Positions 16,656 through 25,691 of a stretch of DNA of 64,000 nucleotides are shown here, piece after piece. Below the pieces are notes generated by a model. It worked only from the letters and a program-made list of their open reading frames with translations, did no database searches and was not told the DNA's origin. This stretch comes from DAISIK01 sp036822055 (GTDB lineage Bacteria; Verrucomicrobiota; Verrucomicrobiia; Opitutales; Puniceicoccaceae). The DNA lies in assembly GCA_036822055.1 (NCBI GenBank), contig DAISIK010000007.1, positions 1-64,000 of the forward strand. The letters run 5' to 3'. The position numbers and the translations under genes were made by a program. Positions within the stretch are counted from its first letter, which is position 1, and every line of letters begins with the position of its first letter.

Positions 16656-18485
16656 TCACCAACTGAGTTCACCCCCAAACGACCATTGAGTTCCAGCCCC
16701 CGAGGTTCCCGGCACCTCCTCAAAGTCATCCCCGAAGAGGTTGTCAACCGAGGCGATCAACGTGAGCCTTTCAAGTTTCGGCGGGTTCCACGAAAGCGAG
16801 AGGTAGCTCAGCACTGCCCGATCGCTCGACTGCCTCAGGAGATTTTCGCGCTGTTTCCGAAGCTCGGTATCCAACCTCATCTGAAAACCTCCGCCCAGTG
16901 GCTGTATCAGTGCCACCGTCACCCGATGTTCCGGATAATTTAGGGCGTAGAAGCTGGCATCCGCCTCCTCCTGGAAGCTCTCGCTCTTGTTAAGAAATGC
17001 GTAGGAGGTCGTCATCCTACCCCCGCCCCAAAGCAAGGTCTGGAAGATAAGCTCAATCCCGTGGGTGCTCGCATCAATGGGGTTGGCTGTTCTCGACGTT
17101 GTAGCATCCGTCCTGAAGGTCCAATCCAGCAGGTCCTCGTCCCTGCGGAAAAAGTAGGTGACCCCCGCTCCCTGCTTCTCACCCGTCCATTCTGCCGATA
17201 CCTCAATCGTATCGCTTCGCTCGCGCCCCAAGTCGGGGTTGCCGCGAAATAGGCCTCCATTCGGATTAGAGCCAATCGCCGTGTATCCAGGCACCTGACT
17301 CGCTCCCGAATACCCTGCCTTAAGGGTCACCTCACCAAACCGGGTTTTCCTGACACGCTCTGCCTCAAGGATTCCCTCAAAAGAACCAGCATCTCGATTG
17401 GTATCCGCGTAGACCCCACCGCCGCGCAGCGTCCAGGCAAGGTCCTCCCCCTCCCCGATTAGCCATTCTGGCAAAAGAGCAAGTTTCCAGTAAGAACGGG
17501 ATTGGAAGCTGTTGGTCAGCGAGGTGCTTTCAATTGAGTCAGCATAGAATTCGCCGCGTGTCCGCACCCTTAAAGCCCCCCGCCGGGGTCCCCAGTCAAA
17601 CCCCATCCCGACCACCTCAGTGGTGTGCTGGAAGGGATTACCCTGATTCTTCCGTCTCCGGTCGAAGTCATAGTCATCCACATTCTTCCGAAAATAGGTC
17701 CCCACCTCAAACTCCCCGCCCATCACCTCCTGTTGACGGTGCCCCAAGTAGATCGTTGTCGTTTCGAGGTCCTCAATTTCCGGCGAATTAAAGGGCGCTG
17801 CATAGAGATTGGGCCAACCAAAAAACTTGTCTTGGTAACCCACCAGGAGGTCCGTTTGACCCGCTTCATTAACGAGTTGGAGCAACCCGGATACCCGGTC
17901 GAATCGATGGTCCCCATCTTCAATAGTCCCATCACTCTCCGAGTGGGCCACTTCCACCGCTACCCCCAGATCCCCCCACTGCACCGGAAAGACCTCGGCG
18001 ACAAGCGCCTCCGCTCTCCAGTAACGGTTATTGCCAGCCGCAAAGGCGACTTTGCCGCCCGAGACCAGGGTTCCCGGCCGGTAGCGCACGCTTCCAGCCG
18101 TTGAATTAAAGGAGGCAAAGGTGTTTTCTCCACCGGTCAAAATTTCAGGGTTTTCCAGAAATTCAGGGCTGAAGGGGATTTCTGAGAAATAATGACCCGT
18201 CTGAGGGTCGAGCAAGGCAAGCGGCCCAAGCACAAATCCGGTTTGGTCAAAAGTGCCCCCTCGAATCGAGACGTCGGCTTGGGCCTCAGCAAAACCTCTC
18301 GACTGCACATCAACCTGTGGTTCAAAGATCAAGAGCGAAACCGGGGCCGCAAAACTGGATACCGGGGCCGGGTTGGCCACCCGTTCCACCTTCAATTCAA
18401 AAGGTGCAATCTCGGTCAGGCTTCCGCCCGCTATCGTCCATCCCACTCCACTGCCCAGCAACCAGATCAAGAAACGCCTGCACAT
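16656..18485 (-). CDS. TonB-dependent outer-membrane receptor
   Basis: Energised importer of siderophores, cobalamin or other large ligands. After a signal peptide (MCRRFLIWLLGSGVGWTIAGG) comes a plug domain with VDVQSRGFAEAQADVSIRGG and DPQTGHYFSEIP, then a 22-strand-type barrel ending at GTQWSFGGELSW, with the receptor motifs GNPDLGRERSDTIEVSAEW and LTLIASVDNLFGDDFEEV. At 609 residues it is BtuB-like in size. A TTG at 18521 is an alternative start. No cobalamin riboswitch is visible upstream; instead an AT-rich dyad sits 46-71 bases before the ATG. The ligand is unknown. Confidence 0.88.
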   Translation of the reverse strand: MCRRFLIWLLGSGVGWTIAGGSLTEIAPFELKVERVANPAPVSSFAAPVSLLIFEPQVDVQSRGFAEAQADVSIRGGTFDQTGFVLGPLALLDPQTGHYFSEIPFSPEFLENPEILTGGENTFASFNSTAGSVRYRPGTLVSGGKVAFAAGNNRYWRAEALVAEVFPVQWGDLGVAVEVAHSESDGTIEDGDHRFDRVSGLLQLVNEAGQTDLLVGYQDKFFGWPNLYAAPFNSPEIEDLETTTIYLGHRQQEVMGGEFEVGTYFRKNVDDYDFDRRRKNQGNPFQHTTEVVGMGFDWGPRRGALRVRTRGEFYADSIESTSLTNSFQSRSYWKLALLPEWLIGEGEDLAWTLRGGGVYADTNRDAGSFEGILEAERVRKTRFGEVTLKAGYSGASQVPGYTAIGSNPNGGLFRGNPDLGRERSDTIEVSAEWTGEKQGAGVTYFFRRDEDLLDWTFRTDATTSRTANPIDASTHGIELIFQTLLWGGGRMTTSYAFLNKSESFQEEADASFYALNYPEHRVTVALIQPLGGGFQMRLDTELRKQRENLLRQSSDRAVLSYLSLSWNPPKLERLTLIASVDNLFGDDFEEVPGTSGAGTQWSFGGELSW

Positions 18486-18530
18486 CCGCAGAACTCGAAG
18501 CAGAAAGTCACAAACAGGCAAGGATTTTTT

Positions 18531-18556
18531 GTTAAGTTATTTATTATGAACTTAAC
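18531..18556. promoter_or_regulatory. AT-rich dyad, candidate operator of the receptor gene
   Basis: A perfect 8-bp inverted repeat (GTTAAGTT, 10-base spacer, AACTTAAC) ends at the last base of the uvrB stop codon and lies upstream of the TonB-dependent receptor. On the minus strand it is followed by A residues, not T, so it does not look like a terminator. An operator is an inference. Confidence 0.35.
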
Positions 18557-20583
18557 TATTTTACCTTCTTTCCGCTGCGGTATTTCCTCTTCTTCCCACG
18601 ATTCTTTCCCTCTACGTTGCCCGAAGAGCCGTCTTTTAACTGCTTTACCTGATCGCGAAGATGGGCCGCTCTTTCAAAGTCAAGCTCCCGCGCAGCCCGC
18701 AGCATCTCCTCCTCTAATTCCCGTATCACCGCCGCCACATCTTCATCACTACCCTCGGCAACTGCTTCAACTGATGAGGTTTCCTCCTCCACCGGACGCC
18801 CAATGCTGGACTGGTCACCCCGCCGAACCCCCACCGGAGTGATCCCGTGCTCTCGGTTGTACGCCAATTGCTTTTCCCTGCGATAATTGCAGATGTCCAA
18901 GGCGCGCACCAGGGAGCTTGTCATGACATCAGCATAGAGAATGACCCTCCCCTTCTCATGGCGGGCGGCCCGGCCAGCCGTTTGCACAATACTCGTTTCA
19001 CTTCGGAGGAAGCCCTCCTTGTCCGCGTCGAGGATGGCCACCAGGGCCACCTCCGGCAGGTCAAGGCCCTCCCGCAGCAGGTTAACCCCGATCAAAACAT
19101 CGAAGTTACCTCGGCGTAACCGCCTCAAAATCTCTACCCGCTCAATCGCATCGATATCCGAATGCAGGTATTCCACCTTGATCCCTGCCTCTCGAAGAAA
19201 CTCTGTCAGGTCTTCTGACATCCGCTTAGTTAGGGTAGTTGCCAGAACCCGTTCACCAGCCTCAACGGCTAGCTTAACCTCGCTGATCAAATCCTCCACT
19301 TGTCCAGTAATCGGTCGAAACTCCATCACCGGGTCAACTAACCCCGTGGGACGAATGATCTGCTCCGCGACCACCGCCGAGCGCTCACGCTCATACTTCG
19401 CCGGGGTTGCCGAGACGTAGAGCACCTGACCTACCACTTGGTCAAACTCCTCGGGCTTCAAGGGTCGGTTGTCCAGAGCGGAAGGCAGCCGAAAACCAAA
19501 TTCCACCAGCCGCTCTTTTCTTGATCGGTCGCCGTGGTACATCCCGCCCACCTGAGGGATCGACACATGGCTTTCGTCAATGATCGTCAGAAAATCGTCC
19601 GGAAAGAAATCCAGCAGGCAGTAGGGCCGATCGCCCGGCTCTCGCCCTGAAAGATGGCGGGAGTAGTTCTCGATCCCGTTGCAAAACCCGATTTCCTGCA
19701 AAAGCTCCAAATCATATTCCGTACGCATCCGGATCCGCTGCGCTTCGAGAAGCAGCCGATTAGTCTCAAAATAGTTAACCCGCTCTTCCAATTCTGCTTT
19801 AATTGCGGCCATTGCCGCATCGAGCTTGATCCGCGGCGTTATGTATTGATTCGCTGGATACAAGAGAAACGACTCGTAGGCTTCGCCTACTCTTCCGGTC
19901 AGCGGATCCAGCGGCCGCACCGACTCAACCTCATCCCCCCAAAATTCCACCCGGATCGCACTCTCCATATAGGCGGGATAGACATCCACAATATCACCCC
20001 TCACCCGAAACTTGCCACGCGTCAGTTGGATATCATTGCGGTTGTACTGATTCTCGACCAACCGCTCGAGGAACTGATCGCGGGGCAATGCCGTCCCTGG
20101 AGACAAGCTCACCATCATGGCTTCAAAATCAATCGGAGAGCCCAAACCGTAGATGCAAGAGACGCTGGCTACCACGATCACGTCCCTCCGACTGAGTAGC
20201 GAACTCGTAGCCGAGATACGGTGTCTCTCGATGTCCTCGTTTATCGAAGAGTCCTTTTCAATAAAGGTGTCGGTTGCTGGAATGTACGCCTCCGGCTGGT
20301 AGTAGTCGTAGTAGCTTACAAAGTATTCAACGGCATTTTCAGGGAAAAAGGCCTTGAACTCAGAAAATAGCTGAGCTGCAAGGGTCTTATTGTGGGAGAT
20401 AACCAGGGTCGGGCGCTGGAGTTCAGCGATCACGTTGGCCATCGAAAAGGTCTTCCCAGAACCCGTCACTCCTTCCAAAGTCTGGTAGCGATTGCCCTCC
20501 CGGATGGAGGCCACCAGCTGACGAATGGCACCGGGCTGGTCACCACCCGGTTGATAATCAGAAACAAGCTTGAACTGCATCAA
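18556..20583 (-). CDS. uvrB: UvrABC excision nuclease subunit B
   Basis: DNA-damage verification helicase of nucleotide excision repair. The 675 residues include Walker A GVTGSGKTF near residue 40, the beta-hairpin segment YYDYYQPEAYIP, Walker B DESHV, helicase motif VLIGVNLLREGLDLPEV, motif VI QTAGRAARH, and a C-terminal UVR motif (ELEEEMLRAARELDFERAAHLRDQ) for UvrC contact. A very basic tail (KNRGKKRKYRSGKKVK) extends past the UVR motif. Two ATG codons in tandem make the start ambiguous by one residue. It lies 33 bases downstream of tatA. Confidence 0.97.
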   Translation of the reverse strand: MMQFKLVSDYQPGGDQPGAIRQLVASIREGNRYQTLEGVTGSGKTFSMANVIAELQRPTLVISHNKTLAAQLFSEFKAFFPENAVEYFVSYYDYYQPEAYIPATDTFIEKDSSINEDIERHRISATSSLLSRRDVIVVASVSCIYGLGSPIDFEAMMVSLSPGTALPRDQFLERLVENQYNRNDIQLTRGKFRVRGDIVDVYPAYMESAIRVEFWGDEVESVRPLDPLTGRVGEAYESFLLYPANQYITPRIKLDAAMAAIKAELEERVNYFETNRLLLEAQRIRMRTEYDLELLQEIGFCNGIENYSRHLSGREPGDRPYCLLDFFPDDFLTIIDESHVSIPQVGGMYHGDRSRKERLVEFGFRLPSALDNRPLKPEEFDQVVGQVLYVSATPAKYERERSAVVAEQIIRPTGLVDPVMEFRPITGQVEDLISEVKLAVEAGERVLATTLTKRMSEDLTEFLREAGIKVEYLHSDIDAIERVEILRRLRRGNFDVLIGVNLLREGLDLPEVALVAILDADKEGFLRSETSIVQTAGRAARHEKGRVILYADVMTSSLVRALDICNYRREKQLAYNREHGITPVGVRRGDQSSIGRPVEEETSSVEAVAEGSDEDVAAVIRELEEEMLRAARELDFERAAHLRDQVKQLKDGSSGNVEGKNRGKKRKYRSGKKVK

Positions 20584-20616
20584 AGGCCACCAAGACCAAG
20601 GGGGACCCTCGACCGC

Positions 20617-20928
20617 CTAGACTGAACTCTCTCGCTCAGCCTCGCTCGATTGGCGGGTACTCCCCTCCATCGATGCCCTCCCCTCCGGCTCTGCTTTAGT
20701 CTGACGACGCTCATTGCTCGGTTTCACGTCCTCGTTCATCGCCGCCTCCACTTCGGACTGAATATCCTGGGTTGCCTTCTTAAACTCCTTGATCGATTGA
20801 CCAAAAGAGCGAAACAGCTCAGGCAACCGCTTGGCCCCGAAAAGGATTAACACCACGAGAAAGATCAGCAGCACCTCCCACGGGCCAACGTTCTGGAGAA
20901 TACCCGGAGCAACTAGATCACGAATCAT
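20617..20928 (-). CDS. tatA: Sec-independent translocase TatA/E subunit
   Basis: Pore-forming component of the twin-arginine pathway. Of 103 residues, the N-terminal transmembrane helix (PWEVLLIFLVVLILFG), the hinge FGAKRLPELFRSFG and the amphipathic helix SIKEFKKATQ are typical TatA. An acidic linker and a low-complexity Ser/Glu tail follow. tatB and tatC are not in the window. Confidence 0.92.
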   Translation of the reverse strand: MIRDLVAPGILQNVGPWEVLLIFLVVLILFGAKRLPELFRSFGQSIKEFKKATQDIQSEVEAAMNEDVKPSNERRQTKAEPEGRASMEGSTRQSSEAERESSV

Positions 20929-21015
20929 CCTTCTAATATCGCATCGGTTGCCTGCGCTGTAAAGGGATTTAGCCTTGCGAAAGAATCCTGCCCGGGAAAC
21001 ACCCCAACCCTCGGG

Positions 21016-21897
21016 TTACTCCGTCAAAAACTGGGCCATTTCCTCGAGCGCTTGGTCTCCCGCATCCTCCAAAACGTAATGCCCGGCATCGTCAGAAACC
21101 CTCACCGTCGCATGGGGAAGGCGCTCCCTCCACTCCGCCAGAAATCGTTCATCAAAACAGAAGTCTTTCGCTCCCCAACGAATCAAGACCTCGCGTTTCC
21201 CGAGAGCTGGCAGGAAAGCCTCCACCGTCTTGAGCACCGACCAGGATCGGTGGGATGGCCGAATCGGAATGTCTCGGACAAACTCGCCGATTGCCCGCCG
21301 ATCCCGTGCCTTCTGGTAGGGATAGAGAAAACCCTCTGCCACCGCCGGGCTCATTGGATGGGTTACCGCCTGCTTGATCGCCTGCTTGGGAAAGAGCCCC
21401 AATCGAGCCGAGAGAAATGGTCCCAGGCCCGCTCTCCGGCAGATCTCGATCCGCCAATCTCCCACTTTCATTGGGAAGGCTGAAGTGTTGAGGATCACCA
21501 CCTTACCCAGGCGCTCGGCAAAGGGCAGGATACTACCGATTCCAATCGGTCCACCCCAATCGTGAACCACCAGGTGGAGACGCCTGAAGGTGCGGGTCTC
21601 GAGCAGCCGCGTCAGGTTGTTGGTGTGAGTGTTTAAGCAAAGGTCGTAGTCCCGTGGCGGTCGTTCCGATAGACCACATCCGATGTGATCCACTGCCAGA
21701 CAGCGCCCCTTTTCACGCAGGAGGAGGACAAGCTCCCGATACAACCACGACCAGCTCGGATTGCCGTGCACCATTAAAATCAGGTCCTCTCCATCGCCCT
21801 CTTCGATGAAGTGCTGCTTCAGGCCATCCGGCTGCTCAAAGAAGCAGGAGGCAAAGGGATAGAGAATTGAAAGGCGATCCGGAAGAGGACGTTGCAT
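21016..21897 (-). CDS. oleB: Alpha/beta hydrolase, probable beta-lactone decarboxylase OleB
   Basis: The 293 residues form an alpha/beta-hydrolase of the haloalkane-dehalogenase type: oxyanion HGNPSWSWLYREL, nucleophile elbow VVHDWGGPIG with Asp as nucleophile, acid region WGAKDFCFDE, and catalytic His in DDAGHYVLEDAG. Alone this would be annotated as a haloalkane dehalogenase. Its position 19 bases downstream of oleA on the same strand points to OleB, which decarboxylates the beta-lactone intermediate to a cis-olefin. oleC and oleD do not follow; tatA does. Confidence 0.78.
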   Translation of the reverse strand: MQRPLPDRLSILYPFASCFFEQPDGLKQHFIEEGDGEDLILMVHGNPSWSWLYRELVLLLREKGRCLAVDHIGCGLSERPPRDYDLCLNTHTNNLTRLLETRTFRRLHLVVHDWGGPIGIGSILPFAERLGKVVILNTSAFPMKVGDWRIEICRRAGLGPFLSARLGLFPKQAIKQAVTHPMSPAVAEGFLYPYQKARDRRAIGEFVRDIPIRPSHRSWSVLKTVEAFLPALGKREVLIRWGAKDFCFDERFLAEWRERLPHATVRVSDDAGHYVLEDAGDQALEEMAQFLTE

Positions 21898-21916
21898 TAC
21901 TTCGATATTTTGTTTC

Positions 21917-22957
21917 CTAGCAAACCTCGATGTCGAGCATCAGCGAACTCAGCCCACTACCGATCCCTAACAGGGCCACTCGCTCACCCGAACGGATCTC
22001 CCCACTCTCTAGTCCGAGTGCCAGACTCCCAGGGCAGGAGACTGAGCCAATATTGCCCAACACCGGATAGGTCGGGTAATCGAGCCCCTCATCAAGCGAG
22101 AGTTGCTTAAAAAGCTCCCGCTGGTGCGCCCGACCGACTTGGTGTGTCACGAAGCGATTAAAAGTTTTTGCTCCAACGCCCAACCCCTCACAGAACCGCC
22201 CCCAGGCGCCCTTGGCCACCTTCATTCCTGCTGCCAGCAATTCTTCAGAATCTGTCGCCATTTCCAGTCCAGCCCCACTTGCATCCCCCTGGCAAAGTTC
22301 TGCAAAGGAGGTGTCGGTTTCTCCGAAGCCTCCCCTTAAACGCAATGCGCCAGAGGACTGAACGACGTCCTCCCGCACAACCAGCCCAGCCACCGCCCCT
22401 GAACCAATTGTCAAATTGGCAAACCAGGGCTTGATCGATTTCCGGGTCAGGTCAGGGCGCTCGTTTAGGGTTTTGATCGTCCCCTCCACGAGGGGGCGGC
22501 CATTTTCCCCCGCCGCCACCAAGACCGATTTCACCAAGCCACCCTCCACCATTGAGGCGGCGACCAGTAACCCGTTCAGAAAACCGAGGCAGGCATTCGA
22601 CAAATCAAAAATCTGGCAATGTCCCCGTAGACCCAACAGCTGATGAACCTTGGCCGCCGTCGCTGGCTCCAGCCGGTCCCGACTTACCCCGCAATGCATC
22701 AGAACATCGATCGCGCCAAGGTCATTGACGCCCTTCTCAATCAATTTCCCGGCCGCTCTGGCCGATGCTTCAGAGGGAAAAGTACCCCTCGGCCACATCC
22801 GCCGTTCACGGATCCCGGTCATCAGTTCGATCCGCCCGGCCTGTAATCCAGCTCGCCGGTAAGCAGGCTCCAACTGGGCCTCGAGATATTCCGAAGTCCA
22901 AACCTCCTCGGGCAATTCAGTGGTCAAGTGTTCGATGAAGGTATGTTGGAAACGCAC
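21917..22957 (-). CDS. oleA: Acyl-CoA head-to-head condensing thiolase OleA
   Basis: A thiolase-superfamily (FabH-like) enzyme that joins two fatty acyl-CoAs head to head into a beta-keto acid, the first step of long-chain olefin synthesis. The 346 residues show the catalytic Cys in LSNACLGFLNGLL, His in RFVTHQVGRAHQ, and Asn in LGNIGSVSCPGSLA. The N-terminal segment GIRERRMWPRGTFPSEAS is characteristic of OleA rather than FabH. Together with oleB this supports synthesis of membrane-bound polyunsaturated hydrocarbons, as described for some marine bacteria and Verrucomicrobia. Confidence 0.84.
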   Translation of the reverse strand: MRFQHTFIEHLTTELPEEVWTSEYLEAQLEPAYRRAGLQAGRIELMTGIRERRMWPRGTFPSEASARAAGKLIEKGVNDLGAIDVLMHCGVSRDRLEPATAAKVHQLLGLRGHCQIFDLSNACLGFLNGLLVAASMVEGGLVKSVLVAAGENGRPLVEGTIKTLNERPDLTRKSIKPWFANLTIGSGAVAGLVVREDVVQSSGALRLRGGFGETDTSFAELCQGDASGAGLEMATDSEELLAAGMKVAKGAWGRFCEGLGVGAKTFNRFVTHQVGRAHQRELFKQLSLDEGLDYPTYPVLGNIGSVSCPGSLALGLESGEIRSGERVALLGIGSGLSSLMLDIEVC

Positions 22958-23099
22958 GCAAATTTTCTAAAAACCCTAGCCTGTCTTTCTCGAAGCTAAA
23001 ATCAACCCCTCAAACAGAAACCTTCCGCCACCCGGCGCCCTGCCCCATACAATCAAGGCTTGCATTGCTCCCCAAACTTATTTTGCTAAGACCTTTCCC

Positions 23100-23175
23100 G
23101 GGTCGATAGCTCAATGGTTAGAGCAGTTGCCTTTTAAGCAATTGGTTCTGGGTTCAAGTCCCAGTCGACCCACCA
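23100..23175 (+). tRNA. tRNA-Lys (anticodon TTT)
   Basis: A complete 76-base cloverleaf with encoded CCA. Acceptor stem GGGTCGA/TCGACCC is perfect; anticodon stem GTTGC/GCAAT (one G-U) encloses CTTTTAA with TTT at 34-36; T-arm is TGGG-TTCAAGT-CCCAG. It lies on the opposite strand to its neighbours. Confidence 0.95.
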
Positions 23176-23205
23176 TTGTCCTCAAGGCCCGGTCCCCAAA
23201 CACCC

Positions 23206-25239
23206 TCAAGGAGGCTCCACGCTCTGGATCGCTCGGGCCGAGACCACAAAACTCGAAACTACCATCAAGAGGGCCGCAACCACAGGATGGAGCTGTCCGC
23301 TCGCGGCCAAACTCATCCCGATCGCGTTGTAAACCAGAGCAAAACGCAGGTTTCCTCTGATCACCGAAAAAGCCCTGCGGCTAACCTCCAACATTTCCGG
23401 GATGACCTCCCAGCGATCCGAAACCAGCACCGCATCGGCTCTCGCTCGGGTGAGGTCGACCCCACTCTTGACCGAAATTGAACCACTCGCGGCCGCCATC
23501 GCCGCCGCGTCGTTGAGACCATCCCCCACCATGAGGGGGTGCTTCCCAGCCTCACGCGATGCCCGCACTAGCGCGACTTTTTCCTCAGCCGAGAGACCGG
23601 CCTCAACTTTCACTCCCCGAATTTCGAGCCATTCGGGCGCTTGATCACCACTGATGATTCGGGGATTTACCCCCATCGCCCGGATCGTGCTCAAAACTTC
23701 GGAGGCCCCTGGTCGAAGGCTTTCCCGAACCCGCATCACCCCTCCAACTTTCCCACCCCAACCGACATAGACATCCCTGCCGTCTGCTTTTTCCCAGCGC
23801 CCTTCCAAAAACTGCGGGCCATCGACATCCATCCACGAATCAATCAAATCCCTCGACCCGACCACCATTCGCACCTGCCTCGCCGATCCGTTCTCCCCTT
23901 GGTGAATCGCCTCAAGAATCCCCTCCACCCCCAGTCCGGGAAGCAACCGGGTTTCTCGGAGCCTCCACCCGTCTTCCTGCCGCTCCGTCCCCAACCCGCT
24001 ACCGCGTGCCCTGCGGTCGAGATACTGGCAAATGGCTCGGGCCACCGGATGGTTCCAGCTCGACTCAACCAATCGGAGGGCTCCCAGAAGTTCTTGCTCT
24101 AACTCGGGGTCAAAAAAAGCATCTACCACCACAGGGTCCGGCTCGCTTAAGGTCCCCGTCTTATCGAAGAAGATTTCCCTGCACCTCGAAAAGGCGTCGA
24201 GAACTGAAGCACGCTCGCTCACCAATCCCTTCGCCGCCATTCGCTGAAGCCCACCCCAGACCGCGATGGGCGTGGCTAAACCCAGTGCGCAAGGACACGC
24301 TACCAAGAGAACTGCCATCCCGAAAAAAATCGATTTTGCCCATCCAACCGTACCCCAAACTCCCCAACCGAGGATCGTTCCGACACAAACCAGCATCACC
24401 AGCGGAAAAAACCACTTCATCATTCGGTCTGCCTCTTCCTGAAGTTGAGAGGGAGAGTTGGGAGCCTGTTCAACCGCTCTGAGAATTGCGTCAATCTTCC
24501 TCGCCCTGCCGTCGTGCTCGACCAGCACCGTCAACGCACCATCGAGGGAGTGCCCACCCGCCAAAACCTGGCTTCCCGGACGGACTACCACTGGGGTCGG
24601 CTCCCCCGTCAGGGCAGCCTCCTCGACCTGCGCAACCCCCTCTATCACCGACCCGTCCACTGGGATGACCTCGCCTGCCAACACCCGCACCCGCTCCCCA
24701 CGCGCAATTTGCTCAATGTGGATTTCTTCCGTCTCCCCGCCGGGTCCTATTTCTCGCCGAACCAGATCGTACTGGCTCCGCAGCCGATTGACCGCTGAAA
24801 AAACCTTCCCTTTGGCAATGTCCGACAGCCGCTTGCCTACCGAATAGACCGCCAAAACGACTGCCACCACCTCATAGTAAACCGCTCCATCCCCGGTCAT
24901 GGTGGCAATCAAACTGGCAAGTACCGCCCCAATCAGACTCACTAAAAACAGGGCTTCCACCGTCAGGCGCCCTCCCCGCCAGGCCATTCTCGACTCCCTC
25001 AGGAGCCTCGGACCAAGGATCAAAAAAACGATCAAGGCCGAGCCCGCCAAAGCCCCGTGAAGAATCCAATAGGTGCTTGAGCCATAGGTGGGTGGAGCAA
25101 GGTTTACCCCCAAGCCAAACATCATTCCCTGCCCGGCGAAGACCGCCGCCAATCCAATCCACAACCAGAATCGGTCGGGAGCCTCCGCTGTTCCGCCGCT
25201 GCCGACCTCTCCACTACAAGGCAAGCAATCTCTTTTCAT
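23206..25239 (-). CDS. P1B-type heavy-metal (copper-type) ATPase
   Basis: Pumps monovalent copper or a similar soft metal across the inner membrane. Of 677 residues: membrane metal motif ACPCALGLATP, phosphorylation site DKTGTL, actuator TGEP, and hinge GDGLNDAAAMA. The final membrane segments contain YNAIGMSLAASG and MVVSSFVVSARA, in positions typical for Cu(I) pumps. It has no full N-terminal HMA domain; only a short DCLPC remains at the start. It begins with ATG 25239 overlapping the sufU stop by 4 bases, so it is translated from the suf message. It may load cuproenzymes, as CcoI/FixI does, or export copper. Confidence 0.86.
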   Translation of the reverse strand: MKRDCLPCSGEVGSGGTAEAPDRFWLWIGLAAVFAGQGMMFGLGVNLAPPTYGSSTYWILHGALAGSALIVFLILGPRLLRESRMAWRGGRLTVEALFLVSLIGAVLASLIATMTGDGAVYYEVVAVVLAVYSVGKRLSDIAKGKVFSAVNRLRSQYDLVRREIGPGGETEEIHIEQIARGERVRVLAGEVIPVDGSVIEGVAQVEEAALTGEPTPVVVRPGSQVLAGGHSLDGALTVLVEHDGRARKIDAILRAVEQAPNSPSQLQEEADRMMKWFFPLVMLVCVGTILGWGVWGTVGWAKSIFFGMAVLLVACPCALGLATPIAVWGGLQRMAAKGLVSERASVLDAFSRCREIFFDKTGTLSEPDPVVVDAFFDPELEQELLGALRLVESSWNHPVARAICQYLDRRARGSGLGTERQEDGWRLRETRLLPGLGVEGILEAIHQGENGSARQVRMVVGSRDLIDSWMDVDGPQFLEGRWEKADGRDVYVGWGGKVGGVMRVRESLRPGASEVLSTIRAMGVNPRIISGDQAPEWLEIRGVKVEAGLSAEEKVALVRASREAGKHPLMVGDGLNDAAAMAAASGSISVKSGVDLTRARADAVLVSDRWEVIPEMLEVSRRAFSVIRGNLRFALVYNAIGMSLAASGQLHPVVAALLMVVSSFVVSARAIQSVEPP

Positions 25240-25682
25240 CGCTGGGCTTGGCGAAGAGCTTCCCTTGAGGCCTCTAGAACTATCAAAGCGCAATTCCTCC
25301 TCGATGGTAAATCCCTCACCGCCAGAGCGGCCCCCAATTCTCCGTAGGGGTCTGGGCTCGGCATGGGCTCACTTTCCCCTTCGCTCCGGAGCCCATCGGC
25401 AAGCTCACCAAGCTGAGCAAGCATGGTCTCCACCTCTTTTCCTCTTGCCCCCTTTGAAACAATCGAAGCCAGCCCCGTCGTTACAGCACAGCCCTCAACC
25501 CGGTAGAGCAGCCGCTCAACCCGATCCCCCTCCAGAATGGCTGAAAAACCAACCCGGTCACCACAGGTGCGATTGCGCTTCTCAACCTCACCCCAACCCG
25601 CTCCATCGGGCAAAGGATCACCCTCCGGAGACCGAAAATGCCTTAGTAAAAGATCGCGAAACGAACCGATGAAATCATTCAT
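25236..25682 (-). CDS. sufU: Iron-sulfur scaffold / sulfur acceptor SufU
   Basis: Accepts persulfide sulfur from SufS for Fe-S cluster building. The 148 residues carry the three conserved cysteines of SufU/IscU: NRTCGDRVGF (with the following Asp), RVEGCAVTTGLAS and SRRNCALIVLEA. The 15-residue-plus insertion between the second and third cysteine is typical of SufU rather than IscU. It starts 9 bases after the sufS stop, and its stop overlaps the ATPase start, making a tight sufS-sufU-ATPase operon. Confidence 0.9.
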   Translation of the reverse strand: MNDFIGSFRDLLLRHFRSPEGDPLPDGAGWGEVEKRNRTCGDRVGFSAILEGDRVERLLYRVEGCAVTTGLASIVSKGARGKEVETMLAQLGELADGLRSEGESEPMPSPDPYGELGAALAVRDLPSRRNCALIVLEASREALRQAQR

Positions 25683-25691
25683 CGCGGGTAC

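Noticed and set aside
18486..18560. Cobalamin riboswitch upstream of the BtuB-sized receptor
   Set aside because: Only about 70 bases separate the receptor ATG from uvrB, too short for this riboswitch, and no B12-box-like segment is seen.
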